From assembly GCA_948474755.1 (NCBI GenBank), contig CAOLHI010000080.1, forward strand, positions 310,001 to 374,000: a stretch of 64,000 nucleotides of DNA. Reading direction: 5' to 3'. The position numbers were made by a program, and so were the translations under genes. Within the stretch, counting starts at the first letter, position 1; each line of letters starts with the position of its first letter. The notes beneath the pieces are model-generated. The model was not told the DNA's origin, searched no databases, and saw only the letters and a program-made list of their open reading frames with translations. Origin of the DNA: Ctenosaura bakeri (Eukaryota > Chordata > Lepidosauria > Squamata > Iguanidae). This document shows, piece after piece, positions 23,069 to 35,428 of this stretch.

Positions 23069-24279
23069 TGAGAGTCCAAAGGCACCAGCACAGACATACT
23101 ACCCCATCAATGCTCAGGTGAAGATCAACCACTAATGTGACCACAGTGGTCTCAACTCCATATCCTGCTCTGAATCTGGTTTGAGATGGGTCTAAGAATT
23201 GTGTATCATCCAAAACTGCCTACAGTTGGAAGGCAACTATCTTCTCAATCACCTTGCCCAGAAAGGGAAGATTTTGTAGAAGTCTATAGTAGTTAAGGTC
23301 CAGTGGGTCCAGGGATGGCTTTTATAGAAGCAATTGCAGTACTGCTTTTTTAAAACAAGATAGAAGACTTTCCTCCCTGAGAGATGTGTTAATAATATAT
23401 TGTGATTGAAATATAATTGCATCTCCCTCCCTGGATGACCAGCCAAGAAGAACTGAGAGGACAAGTTGTCTTCCTTACTTGCCCTAGCAGCTTGTCCACA
23501 TCAGCAGTACTCACCAATTGAAAATGATCCAGTGTAATTCTGCTCACAGAGTCACTGGACACCCCATTGCTACAATGACAGCATCCAAGTCGGCTCTTAT
23601 TGGAGATATTTTATCTGTAAAGTGATTATTAAAAGCATCACAGCAAACTGCTTAAAGCTCTAGAATTGTATTCAGGGGAAGGGTGCCTGAATTAGACTTT
23701 TCACTACCCTGAACAGTTCAGCAGGACGTGAATTCACAGATGCAATATGTGCACAGAAGAAGATTTTCTTCTCTATTCATATTGCTGCCTTATAGGAACA
23801 AAGAACTTCTCTATATTGTATCCTGTCAGATATAAGTTGGGTTTTCCTCCATCTGTGCTTCAGTCACCATTCTTCATGTTTCAGCTCCTTGATTTCCTCT
23901 GTATACCAAGGAGCCCAATCTAGTAATGGGATGGAAAGGATATTTGGGAGCCTCCAATAAGATGGAGGCTCTGTGGAATGGTGGTTCCCACATCTGACAA
24001 CCGGGTAAGCAAACTGTCCTGGATGGAGTTGCACTTCCTATGAAGAACCATGTATAATTTGAGAGTTCTTCTTGATTTAGCTCTGTCAGTAGAGACCCAC
24101 ATGAACTCCATGGGTTAGAGTGTTTTGGGACCAGCTTTAAATGGTCCACCAGTATGGTCTTTCTTGGACAAGGGTAACTTAGCAATAACAGTCCATTCAC
24201 AGTGTTACCATGTCATACACCCGCACTCCATGATGTGATTGACAATGAACATTATTTAATTGGCATAAAATATAAATCA

Positions 24280-25105
24280 TACATTGTTATGACTGAAAAG
24301 CCATGTTGGCAAAGAAGACTGGCTAAACATGTGTGAAAGTAGGTCAGATGGGACCTCAGGACATGGCCAGGTTCAAGGGATCAGTCAGGAAGCTTTGGTG
24401 CTAATGAGCACCAACCTCAACAACTCAGCCTTCAAAGACAATAGCACACAAAACTGTCTCAATAAAGCAACTGATTGTCATCAACCTATTCCCTTTTCCC
24501 ACCAGAATTCTATATTAAAAAGCTATCACAATTCCCATCAGTGCTTTGTCACCTAATGCTAAGGCCCTTAGCTGTTCCAGAGCCCACTGTTTCCTCTGCT
24601 AGAGAGCCATTAACACCTTCTCCCTCAGGGCAGAAAAAGAGTATTTAAGCCCTGTCTCTGAGTCCGGCAATTAGTAGTACATTGGATGTAGTACACTGGA
24701 TATAGGCCATCACTCTGCTACTCAGATTCCAGTTCTTGTGCTACCCTCGGACCCCTAGTCTGAGTCACATCACTTCATCTCTTCTCTTCAGGAGAGGTAA
24801 ACACTGCCCACTTCACTCCAACTTCTCGCTATCCAATTTTTCTTTCCTTTCCTTTGGTTAGCCTTATGTGGTTGTGAAACTGCTTGAATCTTGCATATGT
24901 TTGTGATTTTTCCCCAATAAAATAATTCTTTGAATCTCTGCATTAGTACCACTATACAAAGATAGAAATATCCTGTAAAGCTACCTCCCCTTGAGCTATA
25001 ATTCCCCACTGGTCCATGGCTGCACTGCCACTGCAGGTGGACTTGTGACTCACCCACCTTTTAGAGTAACAAGATATGTGGAGTAACATAGGCAACACCC
25101 TCCAC
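24280..25105 (+). mobile_element. Possible decayed LTR
   Basis: Contains a TATA-like 'gagtatttaagcc' near 24642 and a polyadenylation signal 'ccccaataaaat' near 24914, spaced as in an LTR. Borders and target duplication could not be fixed. Low confidence. Confidence 0.28.
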
Positions 25106-25504
25106 AACTGACTCATGAGTTGACACATGGAGCTCGGGAATACAAATGTAGAGAAACTGTAGCAAATCCAGTTGAGACATGTGTGAGTGTGAGGGCTACT
25201 GTAGGTTGGGATCTGTTCCCTTTTCCATCTGAGAAGATTCTTAAGTCAAATTTGGGGGGTCATAGGTACACCTTTCTCTCTTCCTGTCTTTGTTTTTTAA
25301 GGGCCAAGTGTATATTTGATTCTCAGCCAGGAGACTGAATTTTAACTGATATTCCTAGCTTTTTCTCTTGCAGGGAGAAGTATGTCTTTGTGAGAAATAG
25401 TTTTCCCTCCTGTGCCAGACCAGATGTAATGAAAATGCACTGGGGAACAAAAGTGAATAAATAAATATAAGGAAGCTATCTTATTTTGAAGAAGGCTGTT
25501 CTGT
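25106..25504. other. GPR26 intron 1, no recognised element
   Basis: Nothing recognised. Confidence 0.4.
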
Positions 25505-25580
25505 CTTTGGCTATTTATTTTTTTAAATGTATACCCCACCTTTCTCTCAGCATAGGATTCAAGGCAGCTATATGATGTTT
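25505..25580 (-). mobile_element. L2-type 3' tail fragment
   Basis: 'tataccccacctttctctca' and 'ggattcaaggcagctata' match the antisense L2 3' end. Confidence 0.5.
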
Positions 25581-25762
25581 TGCTCACTATGTAGGATCTA
25601 TGTTGACAGTCAGTCATGAAAGAAATCAGTTTAGGACCTTCTGCTGTGAGAAAGAATTTATGGAAATTCTCACAATCACAAAGGACAATAAAAATGCTAA
25701 TGATCTCTTCTCAACAACAGGAATTATCACTTTATCCCCCATAGAAAATATATAGCATACAA

Positions 25763-25887
25763 GATCATTTCCACACTTGACTGTTAGTTAGATCTTTGAG
25801 GCCCCTCTCTAAACTTCAAACCCTAAGATTCCATAGGATATTGCAAGTAGAATAATAGCACTATAACAGTCTAGTGTGGAAATGGTC
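25763..25887. mobile_element. Short foldback MITE
   Basis: Ends gatcatttccacacttgac and (from the right) gaccatttccacactagac; perfect CAA duplication (25760-25762 and 25888-25890). Arms contain 'aaaccctaagattccatagg', as in the 30176-30355 family. Confidence 0.88.
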
Positions 25888-26321
25888 CAAATGATATAAT
25901 ACTATAGTATTGAACAGTTATGACTAGTTGCTAACAATACCTAATGCTTAATTGCCCAGCGTGACCAATAATTGGGCTTACCAATATATATGAATGGTGC
26001 TACACCATGTACATGAAATCAGATGTTCTAATAAGAGTAGTGATGGGGTCACATTCCAAAACCAACCGAACGAATCACAGCAAGTAGTCCAAAATGTCAC
26101 ACACACACACGTATACATATGCATACTGAAGTTCTGAGATTAGCTCAGAAAAAGGAGATAATGCTTGCCATTAATTTTAAAAAAATATTCCTCTTCCTGG
26201 TGGTGAGGGAAGTCAGAAGAATCTGATTTTTTTCCCAAAAAAGAGAAGGCCATGAAAAAATCTCCCTGCCTATCTTTGCTAAAAGAAATTCTTCTTTCTA
26301 GCCACCCTATTCCATTCTATT
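25888..26321. other. GPR26 intron 1, no recognised element
   Basis: A short CA run near 26099-26110; otherwise nothing recognised. Confidence 0.4.
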
Positions 26322-26500
26322 ACTGTATTTGCCAGCGTATAAGATGCACCAGCATATGAGATGCACTCCATTTATATGCCAGCAAATATTGTTTGAGGTC
26401 ACATAAGATACTCTGGTGTATAAGATGCACCCCATTTTCAAACAGTATTTTTCTGGAAAAAAGTGAGTCTTGTGTGTGATCAAATAGGGTAGTTTGTACA
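26322..26500. mobile_element. DNA-transposon-like fragment with 'cgtataagatgcacc' repeats
   Basis: Begins 'actgtatttgccagcgtata' and contains three related words (gtataagatgcacc, atatgagatgcact, gtataagatgcacc). This resembles a widespread vertebrate terminal-inverted-repeat element. The right end is not clear. Confidence 0.45.
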
Positions 26501-27823
26501 GCACAAGATAGCAAGAAGTTACAGCTGCCGATAGCTCGGGATGATTCCATGATCAGATATTGTTGGTGTGCTCTCCTTGCATCTATCTCCATACTATCTA
26601 ATGGAGTGGTTCTGCACTGTGAGACTGCATGGGAGGCGAGTAAAAGACCATAAGGAAACAAACTCCAAGGGAAAGGAGAACCCAATGGACGATCCACAGG
26701 GATGGGCTTTCTTAGGAAGTGCCATTTGCTGCTTTACCAACTGCGGTACATGAATTTGTTGTCCTATTTGGATTGTACAGAGAAGAATATGGTTTTATGG
26801 CCTTTCTTTGAAGTGGGCTTTAACAAGTGTCCAAAGTCTTTTTTCCTAGCCTGGATTGGAAGAGATTCACAGGCATCTCTAAGTAGGATATGCATGGATA
26901 AGGTATGTTATTTGGTTGTTCAATGCTTCCCATATCCATTCATCCCCAATCTTCCTCACCACAAGCTTTTGCAAGCTAGTTGACAGCAGAGGAAAACTTC
27001 AGAAATAAATGAATGGACTGAATGGAGAGTAATAACATGGAAGAAAAAGAGCAGAAGGATTTAAGAAAGATGAAGAAATATTTCGAGGGATAAGGCAAGT
27101 GGAGACAGAGAAAATGTCACGGACCTCTGAAGCAACTAAAGTAATAAACTGGCCAACTTTATGATAGAAAAATGAAAATATTGATTTATATGAGGTTAAT
27201 TTTTTTTAAAGTGTAACAAATACCACATGTTCCGAATGCAGCCCAAATGCACTTAAAGAACCACATTGACAACAATGGAAATATCCAAATGGTGTTTAGT
27301 TTAACATTTTGTTCATTGCCTTTCCTTTTGAAGTCTTTTTTCTCTACTTTGCTATATATAGCATCTGTTGTTTCTTTTTGGGAGGTATTCTGTTTTAGAG
27401 TTTATCATTTAAGAGTGCAATCTTATTCCATTACAACTGGGACTAATCCCATTGAATTAGGGTTTTTGAATAAACATGTAGAGGATTGCACTGTGAATAT
27501 ATTATATATTCTGTGTGCATTTTCATCTGTATGTTTTCATTTATACAGAATATTGAACTTTGCTGTACTGAATCCCAGATATTACACTGGGTTGATTCCT
27601 TCCCTTTTTGCTTGGCTGCAGCAGAACCAAAGATTATTTCTTGGATTCCAGGAAAGGCAGTTGAAATTTTTGCTGAGTTCTGTCATGTTCTGTTTTTGAT
27701 AGTTTAAAATAGCGAAGCTTCCATTAGGTATACTGTTGAGTTGACAGTCTAACGGATGTACAGTGTGTCTACTCAGAATTAACTTCCATGGAGTTAATGG
27801 GATTTACTATTGAGTAACTGTGA
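26501..27823. other. GPR26 intron 1, no recognised element
   Basis: Two overlapping open frames near 27247-27707 have no recognisable domain and AT-rich random-like composition. No repeat recognised. Confidence 0.4.
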
Positions 27824-28068
27824 AAGCCAGCATGGTATAGTGGTTTGAATGTTGGACTTGACAGTGGAGACCAAGGTTCAAATCCCGACCCAGCTATGGA
27901 AATCCACTGGGTGCCTTAGTTAAGTCAAACTGTCTCAGCCTCAGAGGGAGGCAATGGTAGCTCCTCTCACCCCGAACAAATCTCGCCCAAAAACACTGTG
28001 ATAAAGAAATTCCGCCTTAGGTTCTCCATAAGTAGGAAATGACTTGAAGGTATACAACAACACATTGG
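27824..28068 (+). mobile_element. tRNA-derived SINE, near full length
   Basis: Head 'agccagcatggtatagtgg', B-box-like 'aggttcaaatcccg', core 'gcctcagagggaggcaatgg', tail 'gacttgaaggtatacaacaa'. Confidence 0.9.
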
Positions 28069-28911
28069 TATAGGGTTACAGCCTTAACCTATATTTTTCT
28101 TTTCTTTAAATACAGCAGAATCTTTGTATTAGAAAATGGATTTTAAAAAATCTAAATTTATGAGCTATTTTTATGTTGCTATTATAATTATCCATGTATG
28201 TCTATAGTTCTGTATCTATGTTTCCTATGTAATCCGTACATCCATTTAAACAATTTTAAGATAATAACATTGTGTGTCTCCCAAATCATTTGAATATGAA
28301 AGGTTGTACTATATTATAAAACATAAACAATCCAAAACTTTTGATGAATCTAATTTTGTAAACAAGTTTATACTTTCTTGTTTGTCACATGTCACTCATA
28401 TGCTTTGTTATCACAGTTCTTACAATTAGGAATGAAAATGTACCTAACAATGCAATTCTATAAATGTTTCTCAGAAGCCAAAGCCATTCTTTTTGCTGGG
28501 GCGTACTCCCAAGTACGTATTTATAGAAGAAAAGTACAAATTACTTGAAATATGGCTGATGCAGAAAATCCTATAAATTTCAGTGAAACCTATTATCAAT
28601 CATAATTGATTGATAATCTCAGAATTTATTTTCATCAATCATAACATAATGAAGTATAGGCCAAAACCTACCTAGTAGCATCAGTGGTGCCATTCAGCTC
28701 TTATACAGACTTCACAACATTGGTGGAGGAAACTGGAGACAATATGTACTGCTGAATTGCCATCTACATTAATTCACTTACTTTCAGCTGAGTTTTAGAG
28801 CCCTTTCACACTACACAATTAGGGCATTAGGGTTCTACTTCAACTGTCATGTCAATATCCTATGGAATCCTGACATTTGCAGTTCAGAGAAGAGTACTTA
28901 AAAAAGAGTAA

Positions 28912-29152
28912 TGGAGTTAGCATTGTATAGTGGCCTGAACACTGGACTACAACACTGAGAGGCCAACTTTGAATTCCTCAACCATGAAAAACCCCTGGGT
29001 GACCTTGGGCAAGTCACACTCTTATAGCCTCAGTGAATGGCAAAGGTAAACCCCCTCTGAACAAATCTTGCCAAGAAAACTCAGTGATAGGTTCAGCTTA
29101 AGGTTACTGTAAGTCAGAAACGACTTGAAGGCACATAATAACAACAGCAAAC
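28912..29152 (+). mobile_element. tRNA-derived SINE nested in a MITE
   Basis: Head 'gttagcattgtatagtgg', core 'gtgaccttgggcaagtcaca', 'aacaaatcttgccaagaaaa', tail 'cgacttgaaggcacataata' then CAA-rich. It is followed by the 60-bp stretch shared with 5701-5760. Confidence 0.88.
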
Positions 29153-29236
29153 AGAGAATTCCATCCAAATGAGCCTCACAGAATGAAAACAAGACAATGT
29201 CAAAAGAGCCAAAGAGCTCTAATGGCTCATCAAAGT

Positions 29237-29590
29237 ATTTATTTTATCTATATGCTGCCTTTCTCTTGGAGTGGGATCCAAGGCAGCTCACAAAAAGAAT
29301 CAGCTGAAAACAGTAGAAATTTAAACACAATTAAAATCATGAGATTAAAACAATAGATGATAAGCAGCACAGAATAATTTAAAAGCATAGAAAAGTTAAG
29401 AGTAAAGCACCCTCCCCCGATAAGAAGTACCCCTGCAAATAATTGTACACTAAAAGCCTGCTTGGACAAAAAAGTTGTTGATTGTCAGTAAAAGGACAGC
29501 ATGTAAGGCAATGGCCTAACCTCCCATGGAAGGGAATTCCAGACGGTAGGAGCAGCCAACGGGAAGGTTCTCTTCCGTAACCTCATGAAA
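29237..29590 (-). mobile_element. L2 LINE 3' fragment
   Basis: 'atatgctgcctttctcttgg', 'aaggcagctcac' and, further on, 'aaagcctgcttgg' and 'gggaattccagacggtagg' match the antisense L2 C-terminus and 3' end. Confidence 0.6.
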
Positions 29591-29964
29591 CTAGAAAACC
29601 CAGGATATCATAGGATGAAGCCACATTAATGAAAATGAAATCATAGTATAATTGAGTAGTGTGAAAGGACCTGTAGCAAATGTTTGAAAGGATATGTATT
29701 GCTAGTGTGAGGACATAGTCCTTCAACATATAGCTAGATAGCCCTGCCAACACTGATTGGCTCTTCAAGCATGTATCATGCTTTTTGTGATATGTACATG
29801 TTTACGACTTTGGCTTTCAAACCATACTCTAAGAGACAACTAGCTTGCCATTAGTTAATATGATTAACAAAGTTGGAAAGTCCACTCTGTGACTGAGGAA
29901 GACAGTAATTACATGAGTTTTTTTAATTTATATTTTTATCTTAACAAGGTATACACACAAAAAA

Positions 29965-30099
29965 AAGAAGAAGAAGAAGAATAAAAGAGAAGAAAAGAAG
30001 AAAGAAGTGCTTATATGGGGTTTTGATAAGGTGACTATGTGTTTGAACTGTAAGCTCATAAACTGGAGAAATCTAAGTCTTTTTTTTTTTTTTTTTTTT
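29965..30099. repeat. (GAA)n-rich tract and T20 tract
   Basis: Purine-rich GAA/GAAAA repeats at 29965-30005 and an uninterrupted T run at 30080-30099. Confidence 0.9.
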
Positions 30100-30175
30100 C
30101 TTTGTTTGTTTGGTGGTCCTCACTGCTGCAGAATTGGTGGCAGCACTATGACTGTAGTTATCATAAAATCACTAT

Positions 30176-30355
30176 GGCCATTTCTGCACTAGACTGTTAT
30201 AGCACTATTATTCCACTTTCAACATCCTATGGAATCCTGGGGTTTGCAGTTTAGGGAGGGGCTGGGCAGCCCCTCCTGAAACTGCAAACCCCAGGATTCC
30301 ATGGGATGTTGAAAGAGGAATAATAGTAGTTTAACAGTCTAGAGCAGAAATGGCT
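30176..30355. mobile_element. 180-bp foldback (palindromic) MITE
   Basis: The whole element folds on itself: arms about 88 bp with few mismatches, meeting at 'gaggggctgggcagcccctc'. Ends are ggccatttctgcactaga and (from the right) agccatttctgctctaga. Perfect TAT duplication (30173-30175 and 30356-30358). Same family as 4643-5501, 22947-23068 and 25763-25887. No coding capacity; it lies in intron 1 of GPR26. Confidence 0.93.
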
Positions 30356-30358
30356 TAT

Positions 30359-31949
30359 GTCTTTCTCCATTTACTTTGCTTCTTGACACATTATGACGGG
30401 ATGTAGACTTTCTAACCCATTGCCTCACAGGGCTGTGTGATGCCAGAAGATGCTCTAACATTTTCTTTTACCATACAGATTCGAAAGACCTACCTCACTC
30501 ACTTCATGCAGCCATTTGAAAGTTTAGGGCAAGGCTCATGTTTTATATCTTTCTGGATCCTATTACATTCTATCCCACTCCCACAATTGTATAAATATGC
30601 TTTATACCTGAGTTGGTACTGCATCTGAAGAAGTATGTTTATATCCAGGAAAAGTAAGGCAAAAATAAAACCAGTTAGTCTAAAAGGTTCTGCCCCATGC
30701 CTTTAAAAAAAATCTTCCCTTTTGCGCTGCAAGAAACTAACACAGCTACTGTTTGGAAAACTTTCACCATATGGAATGATTCCAGTTGCTGACAAATTTT
30801 GGATGGTGACTGTGTTAGTGGCAAATTCAAAAACCTTTGCCAAATGTTAATGGTGGCCACTGCAATGCCAGCAATAGACTGTATGACAATGTGGCCACTT
30901 GTTCTCTGGAAAGTCTAATTTACTCAACGAAGTCCTGGGAAGTTGCTTGATCCTGCTTTAGAGGTGTCAGATTCCTCCTCTATCCCCTTTTAAAGACCAA
31001 GGTAAGGGTACAATTTCTGAAGTGCCATCAAAGGAGAATGAAGTGCTTGTCAGCGGTAGTGCTGTGGAACTCCTTGGTCACCCCCAGGTAAGGCAACATA
31101 AGGCATCTTCCTACTTAAAAAAATATTCAACCATCTCAATGCATAGTCCTGCTACACATTGATATAAGGCGTGTAAATGACTTTACTAAGTGACATCCAA
31201 CAACAACAACAACAACAACAACAACAAAAATCAGAGAAAAGTGATCCTGTCATTTGGCACTGAATCACTCATTCCAGCTACCCAAATTCAGTTCTTTTTT
31301 TTTTTTTAATGGAAGGATTTATAGCTTATCTTATTATGCAACATACAGAGATTATGGCATTACAGACAGATTATCATTAAGGCTATTATAGTGATATAGT
31401 CTATATTAGCCTACTGTGTTACAGAAGAAGAAGGAAGTATAAAATTAATGGCATTTAACCATCAACCACGATTACCCAAAATCAGCCTCTCAACTGCACC
31501 CTATGCTTCAGAGATGACACTGTAGGACCCACATAGAATTGAGAATGATTATGTAATCAGCATAAAGAAGGCACTTTTGGATGCAGAATGTGGTCCATGG
31601 TCTCCTACAGTATCCATTTTCTATTTTGACTCTGATCAATCACAGATTAGCTGGTTTCTTTCCAAGCAAAATGAAATATCTCAAATATTGGATATTTTCC
31701 TTATTAGATAAAGTTTGCACTGGGCAAACAGCACCATAACATTAAATCTGTGCATACCACAAATGGTCAAATGAATCATATGAATACTAAGGACAGGCAG
31801 GGTGCTTGAAGGGCTTATGTGAATAATTGATTAAGACAAGAATGGAAAAGAAATTAGTGGGTATATCTTTCTTTGCATTTGAATGGATCTACTAAAGCAA
31901 GAAATGAATGTGAAATATTAACAGCTAGCTATGTTCTTAGGCTCAATTG
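30359..31949. other. GPR26 intron 1, mostly unrecognised
   Basis: A (CAA)n tract at 31199-31227 without an obvious SINE body is the only clear feature. Confidence 0.4.
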
Positions 31950-32082
31950 AGCAAGGTACATCTTTCCACAAGTTGTTGGATTTCAGTTTCCTGCGTTGTA
32001 GTCATTGGTTCTTCTGCCTAGAGCTGATGTGAGTTGCCATGCAGCCACTTCCAGATGGCTGCACTTTGCCCATCCCTGTTCT
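31950..32082. mobile_element. Possible hAT-like MITE fragment
   Basis: 'ttgttggatttcagtttcct' and 'gatggctgcactttgcccat' followed by 'ccctg' resemble the family noted at 10868-10981. Confidence 0.35.
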
Positions 32083-34260
32083 TAGAGGACAGGTACCTCC
32101 CTCCCTACCTCCTCTGATAATACTGGGTTGGGAGGAGACATGAAAAGGAAACCAAGAAGTAAAGCTGAAACCACATTAAATTGAAATGCTGCAATTAACT
32201 TGCTATAAGAAATGAGAGGGAGGCTCAGAAAACCCCTGCTGATAATATGGGGTAATCAAGCTCAGTTAGGGATGGGTGAGAACCGCTGAAAAGTCTGGGT
32301 TTGAATCACTGTGTAAATAAGCCTCACCCAATGAGCCTAAATACCCTCAAGGCCCTGGATTCTGTCTGATTCCAGAAGAAAAGTAGGGTCAGGACTGGAA
32401 GACAAGTAGGATTTGTACTTGGAAGGGACAGATCACCAAGGAATGGCAGGTGCTGTAGATTACATTCAGAAGAAAGCAGTGTCAAACCTTCTTTGAATAA
32501 ATCTTGCCAAGAAAATGGATAAATCAGTCTGTTCCTAAATTCAGTACCGGTTTGAAGTCTGACACATCATTAATGGTCCATTATTTCTGTCAATAACTTG
32601 ATTTTGAAGTAAAAATAAACTTTTTTTGTTGTTACAGAAAAATGGTATGTCAAGCCTTAGAGTCATTTTTTTCCCCTTGCCCCATATCTTCTTCTGGCAC
32701 AGGAGTTTGGAAACTTTCTCTTCCATTTTAGATTAAACAATAAGTCCTAGACAGAAAGCCTGCATTTAGTATGAAGTATGGCTAGGTGAAATAAGCCAAG
32801 TTCAGGCCATAGTTGACTTGTTTCAACTAACTGTAGTTAAATATCAGTTTGGGGTTCAGATGAAATGCTTCAGTGCTTCTCCTCATTGCAATGCCAGAGG
32901 AATAGTCAAGAGGGTGAGTAAAAAAAGCCAGAAGGGAGTAGTTGACTGTCACACACATTGATGCCTGAACCAAACCAATGTCTCATTCCTCCATCCTGCC
33001 TTATAAACCATTCTTCCTTCTAATAAGTTAGGAGCACTTTGGTGTGTCATATAGCTGTCTCTACGTCTTGATTTTATACGGGGTTCATAATGGTCAGTCT
33101 CATCATTTGTCCATCTTGGGTGATGAATGCATACATCCTGAAATTAATTCTGAGCATAACTGATGTTAGGTATTTCTGTTTATGGAACCACTGAAAATGT
33201 CAAAACTTCCTTACTTCCTTGGCTGCCTCTACTGAACTGTTTTCATGTAAAACTTTGCAGCTGGGGAATCCCAGATAAACCTCTCCTTTTGTCATATGCC
33301 TTTCACATATGAACATATTAGCACTTCTGATCCATATCAGCATTATCTCCTTGCAGTGTCACTGGATCTTTTCTTCACAACACTTCCAAAATGAATGGTC
33401 TTGTAATAATACCACTTGCCTGTTTTCCTGCCATTTTTGCTCAACGTCACCCACTGCTCAAATATCACTGACCTTTTGTGAGAGCAGTTACCTAATTCAT
33501 CCATCTGTGACCACTCATATAGAAAAATGGATAAGGCCCAAAGTACACCTGATGCAAGAGGTTTTTTATTTTTAAATGAAGAGTAGTTGGAGGAGCCAAG
33601 GTTAGATGGGGGGGGGCATATTACTAAGAGTGAGAGAACTAAATCTTTCCCATGAATTAACCTGCACTTCTAGCTATAACTACATAGGATGGAGAGAAAA
33701 TATATTAATTTGTACAGTGATTTCAGCTGGGGATATGGGACAAATGTTAGGCTAGCTTCTTGCAGTGCAACAGCCCCGACCTAATTTAGAGTCCTGCAGC
33801 CAATTCTGAGTAACAGGAGATGTTGAAAAATCCATTCAAAGATCCTCAGTATGATGTAGTTTGTTCATAAGAATTATAGATCAGCTAGCCCTCAGTTTGA
33901 ATGTAACTTCTACTGCAAACTTATTGGATAGCTCTGAATACTTTCCTCTACTTTGGGTTGTGAGGATTAAGCTGTCCTTTACTACGGTGGTAAAAATATC
34001 ACAAGTAATGGTTCTGGAGAGATGTCAACAGTCTAAAGTTCTGTAAGTATGATAAGAACTATTTTCTTCCCTTCTTTTGTCCACTCAGGCATTCTTTTTC
34101 TTACTTGAGACCATATTAACCCCTCTTATTATTATTTTTCTGATTATTATTTTTCTAATGATAAAATAATAATAACAATGATGATAATAATGAATAAACT
34201 TAACTATTGTAGCAATGACAAACTACTAGACCACATTGTTAGTGCTTCTTCTACACATAT
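32083..34260. other. GPR26 intron 1, mostly unrecognised
   Basis: A short SINE-like piece (aataaatcttgccaagaaaa) lies near 32495-32515 and a TTA/ATA-rich stretch at 34125-34195. No exon recognised. Confidence 0.4.
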
Positions 34261-34324
34261 GTGTGCACGCACACACACGCACACAGGCGCGCACGTGTGA
34301 GCGCGCGCGCACACACACACAGAG
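34261..34324. repeat. (CA)n/(GC)n alternating purine-pyrimidine tract
   Basis: About 60 bp of alternating CA, GC and TG dinucleotides, including an uninterrupted gcgcgcgcgc; Z-DNA-prone by composition. About 1.8 kb upstream-side of the GPR26 exon 1 end within intron 1 coordinates 34261-34324. Confidence 0.9.
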
Positions 34325-35428
34325 TATAAAAACCCAATTGGACCTTCACTTCACTTTTATCCATTTCTTCCACCAGGGAGATTTTCACCATGGATCCACA
34401 CTTCTCCCTCACACCAGAGGCTTTTTTTTAAATCTGAGGCACATACCTGGTGACAGTACTCTCTTCCCTGTTGCATCAGCTCAAATATCCCAGTAAAACC
34501 CAGTACACCCAGTTTGTGCTATTCTTGATGCTATCTTCATCTCCCACCAACACTTACTCTAGTTAAATCAGTCACACCAATTTCCCCTGTCAGATCATCT
34601 CACATCTAATTTCTTAGCCCTCTGCCTCACAAATCATCTAGTTAAATTTCCTCATTCTCTGTGACATTTTGTACCTCCCCCTGGTTATCACTCCCCATCC
34701 TACTGGTTCTTCCTTCATTCCCCTTCCTCGGTTTGAGGCTGATTTCCCATACCTAGAAAATACGGGTTGATTTAAGGACTCTTGAGCACACTTAACTCAA
34801 CTTTCCTTTGCTTGTCAGTATGCATTTGAATCTTAATGCTATTTTGGATGTATTTGTACCTTCATGTTAATTCTGGAATATTATTTATCTGGGCATCATT
34901 CCTTCAAGGAAAACAAAGTTATTGGTTCCATGGGGACATTAAAAATTGCACAGAAACTAGAATGGCATTCAGTATGATGTTTTTTCACTGCCAAGTGCAT
35001 AAGTTTGATTATAGATATTACAGTTTGATTTACTTCACCCATGAACATTACCTGGCTGACTTTAATAAACAGACACAGATCTTTCCACTTATCTTTTCAT
35101 TTTAGGTTCAAATAGCAAAGATTTAGACACAAATTCCAAATGGGGGTGCATTCCTATGCAAACCTTTTTCAAGTTTCAACACAGCCCCTCTGAACTGCAT
35201 GTAAAGATTCCTGGATGACATTGTTTGCTATTTGCAGCACATAATTAGCAATTATTATTTTTTTAACGATAAAGAGACCTTAGACTGAAAGCATGCAGAG
35301 CAGAAATAACAAGGACTACATATTAAATTATGGATTATAATTTGGTCTGCTATCAAATTCCATCTTCACTCTCTATAAGCATCCTCAGTGTGTAACCTTG
35401 CCAGTCAAGGACACAGGTATCTTCTTAC
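34325..35428. other. GPR26 intron 1 adjoining exon 1
   Basis: Contains the donor site of exon 1 at its right edge. A C/T-rich stretch near 34480-34740; no repeat recognised. Confidence 0.4.

Larger units (their letters stand above)
21715..24235 (-). mobile_element. L2 LINE, long antisense copy with nested MITE
   Basis: The minus strand encodes L2 ORF2 in several frames. C-terminal block at about 21892-22293: KLQFVQNMAARLSASTSRSD, HWLPINYKVLF, LWNDLPEETC. RT core at about 22613-22906: GIPQRVILSPTLINIYM and YANDTQIHFS (YADD changed to YAND). Upstream at about 23420-23570: ITLDHFQLVSTADVDKLLGQ. The 3' end is an L2-type tail with (CAT)n at 21739-21764. Stops and frameshifts make it inactive. A foldback MITE interrupts it at 22947-23068. 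Confidence 0.85.
28799..29671. mobile_element. MITE with CCCTTTCACAC ends carrying nested SINE and L2 tail
   Basis: Left end 'agccctttcacactacacaa', right end 'gtagtgtgaaaggacc'. Left arm 'cctatggaatcctgacattt' pairs with right arm 'aacccaggatatcataggat'. The middle holds a SINE (28912-29152) and an L2 3' fragment (29237-29590). Target duplication not certain. Confidence 0.65.

Noticed and set aside
27247..27707. 150-codon open frame as a host gene
   Set aside because: Hydrophobic, AT-driven composition with no recognisable domain, no homology I can name and no splice context.
27824..27912. tRNA gene
   Set aside because: The tRNA-like head with A- and B-box-like words belongs to a SINE; no cloverleaf with a proper anticodon arm could be supported. 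The same applies to the other SINE heads.
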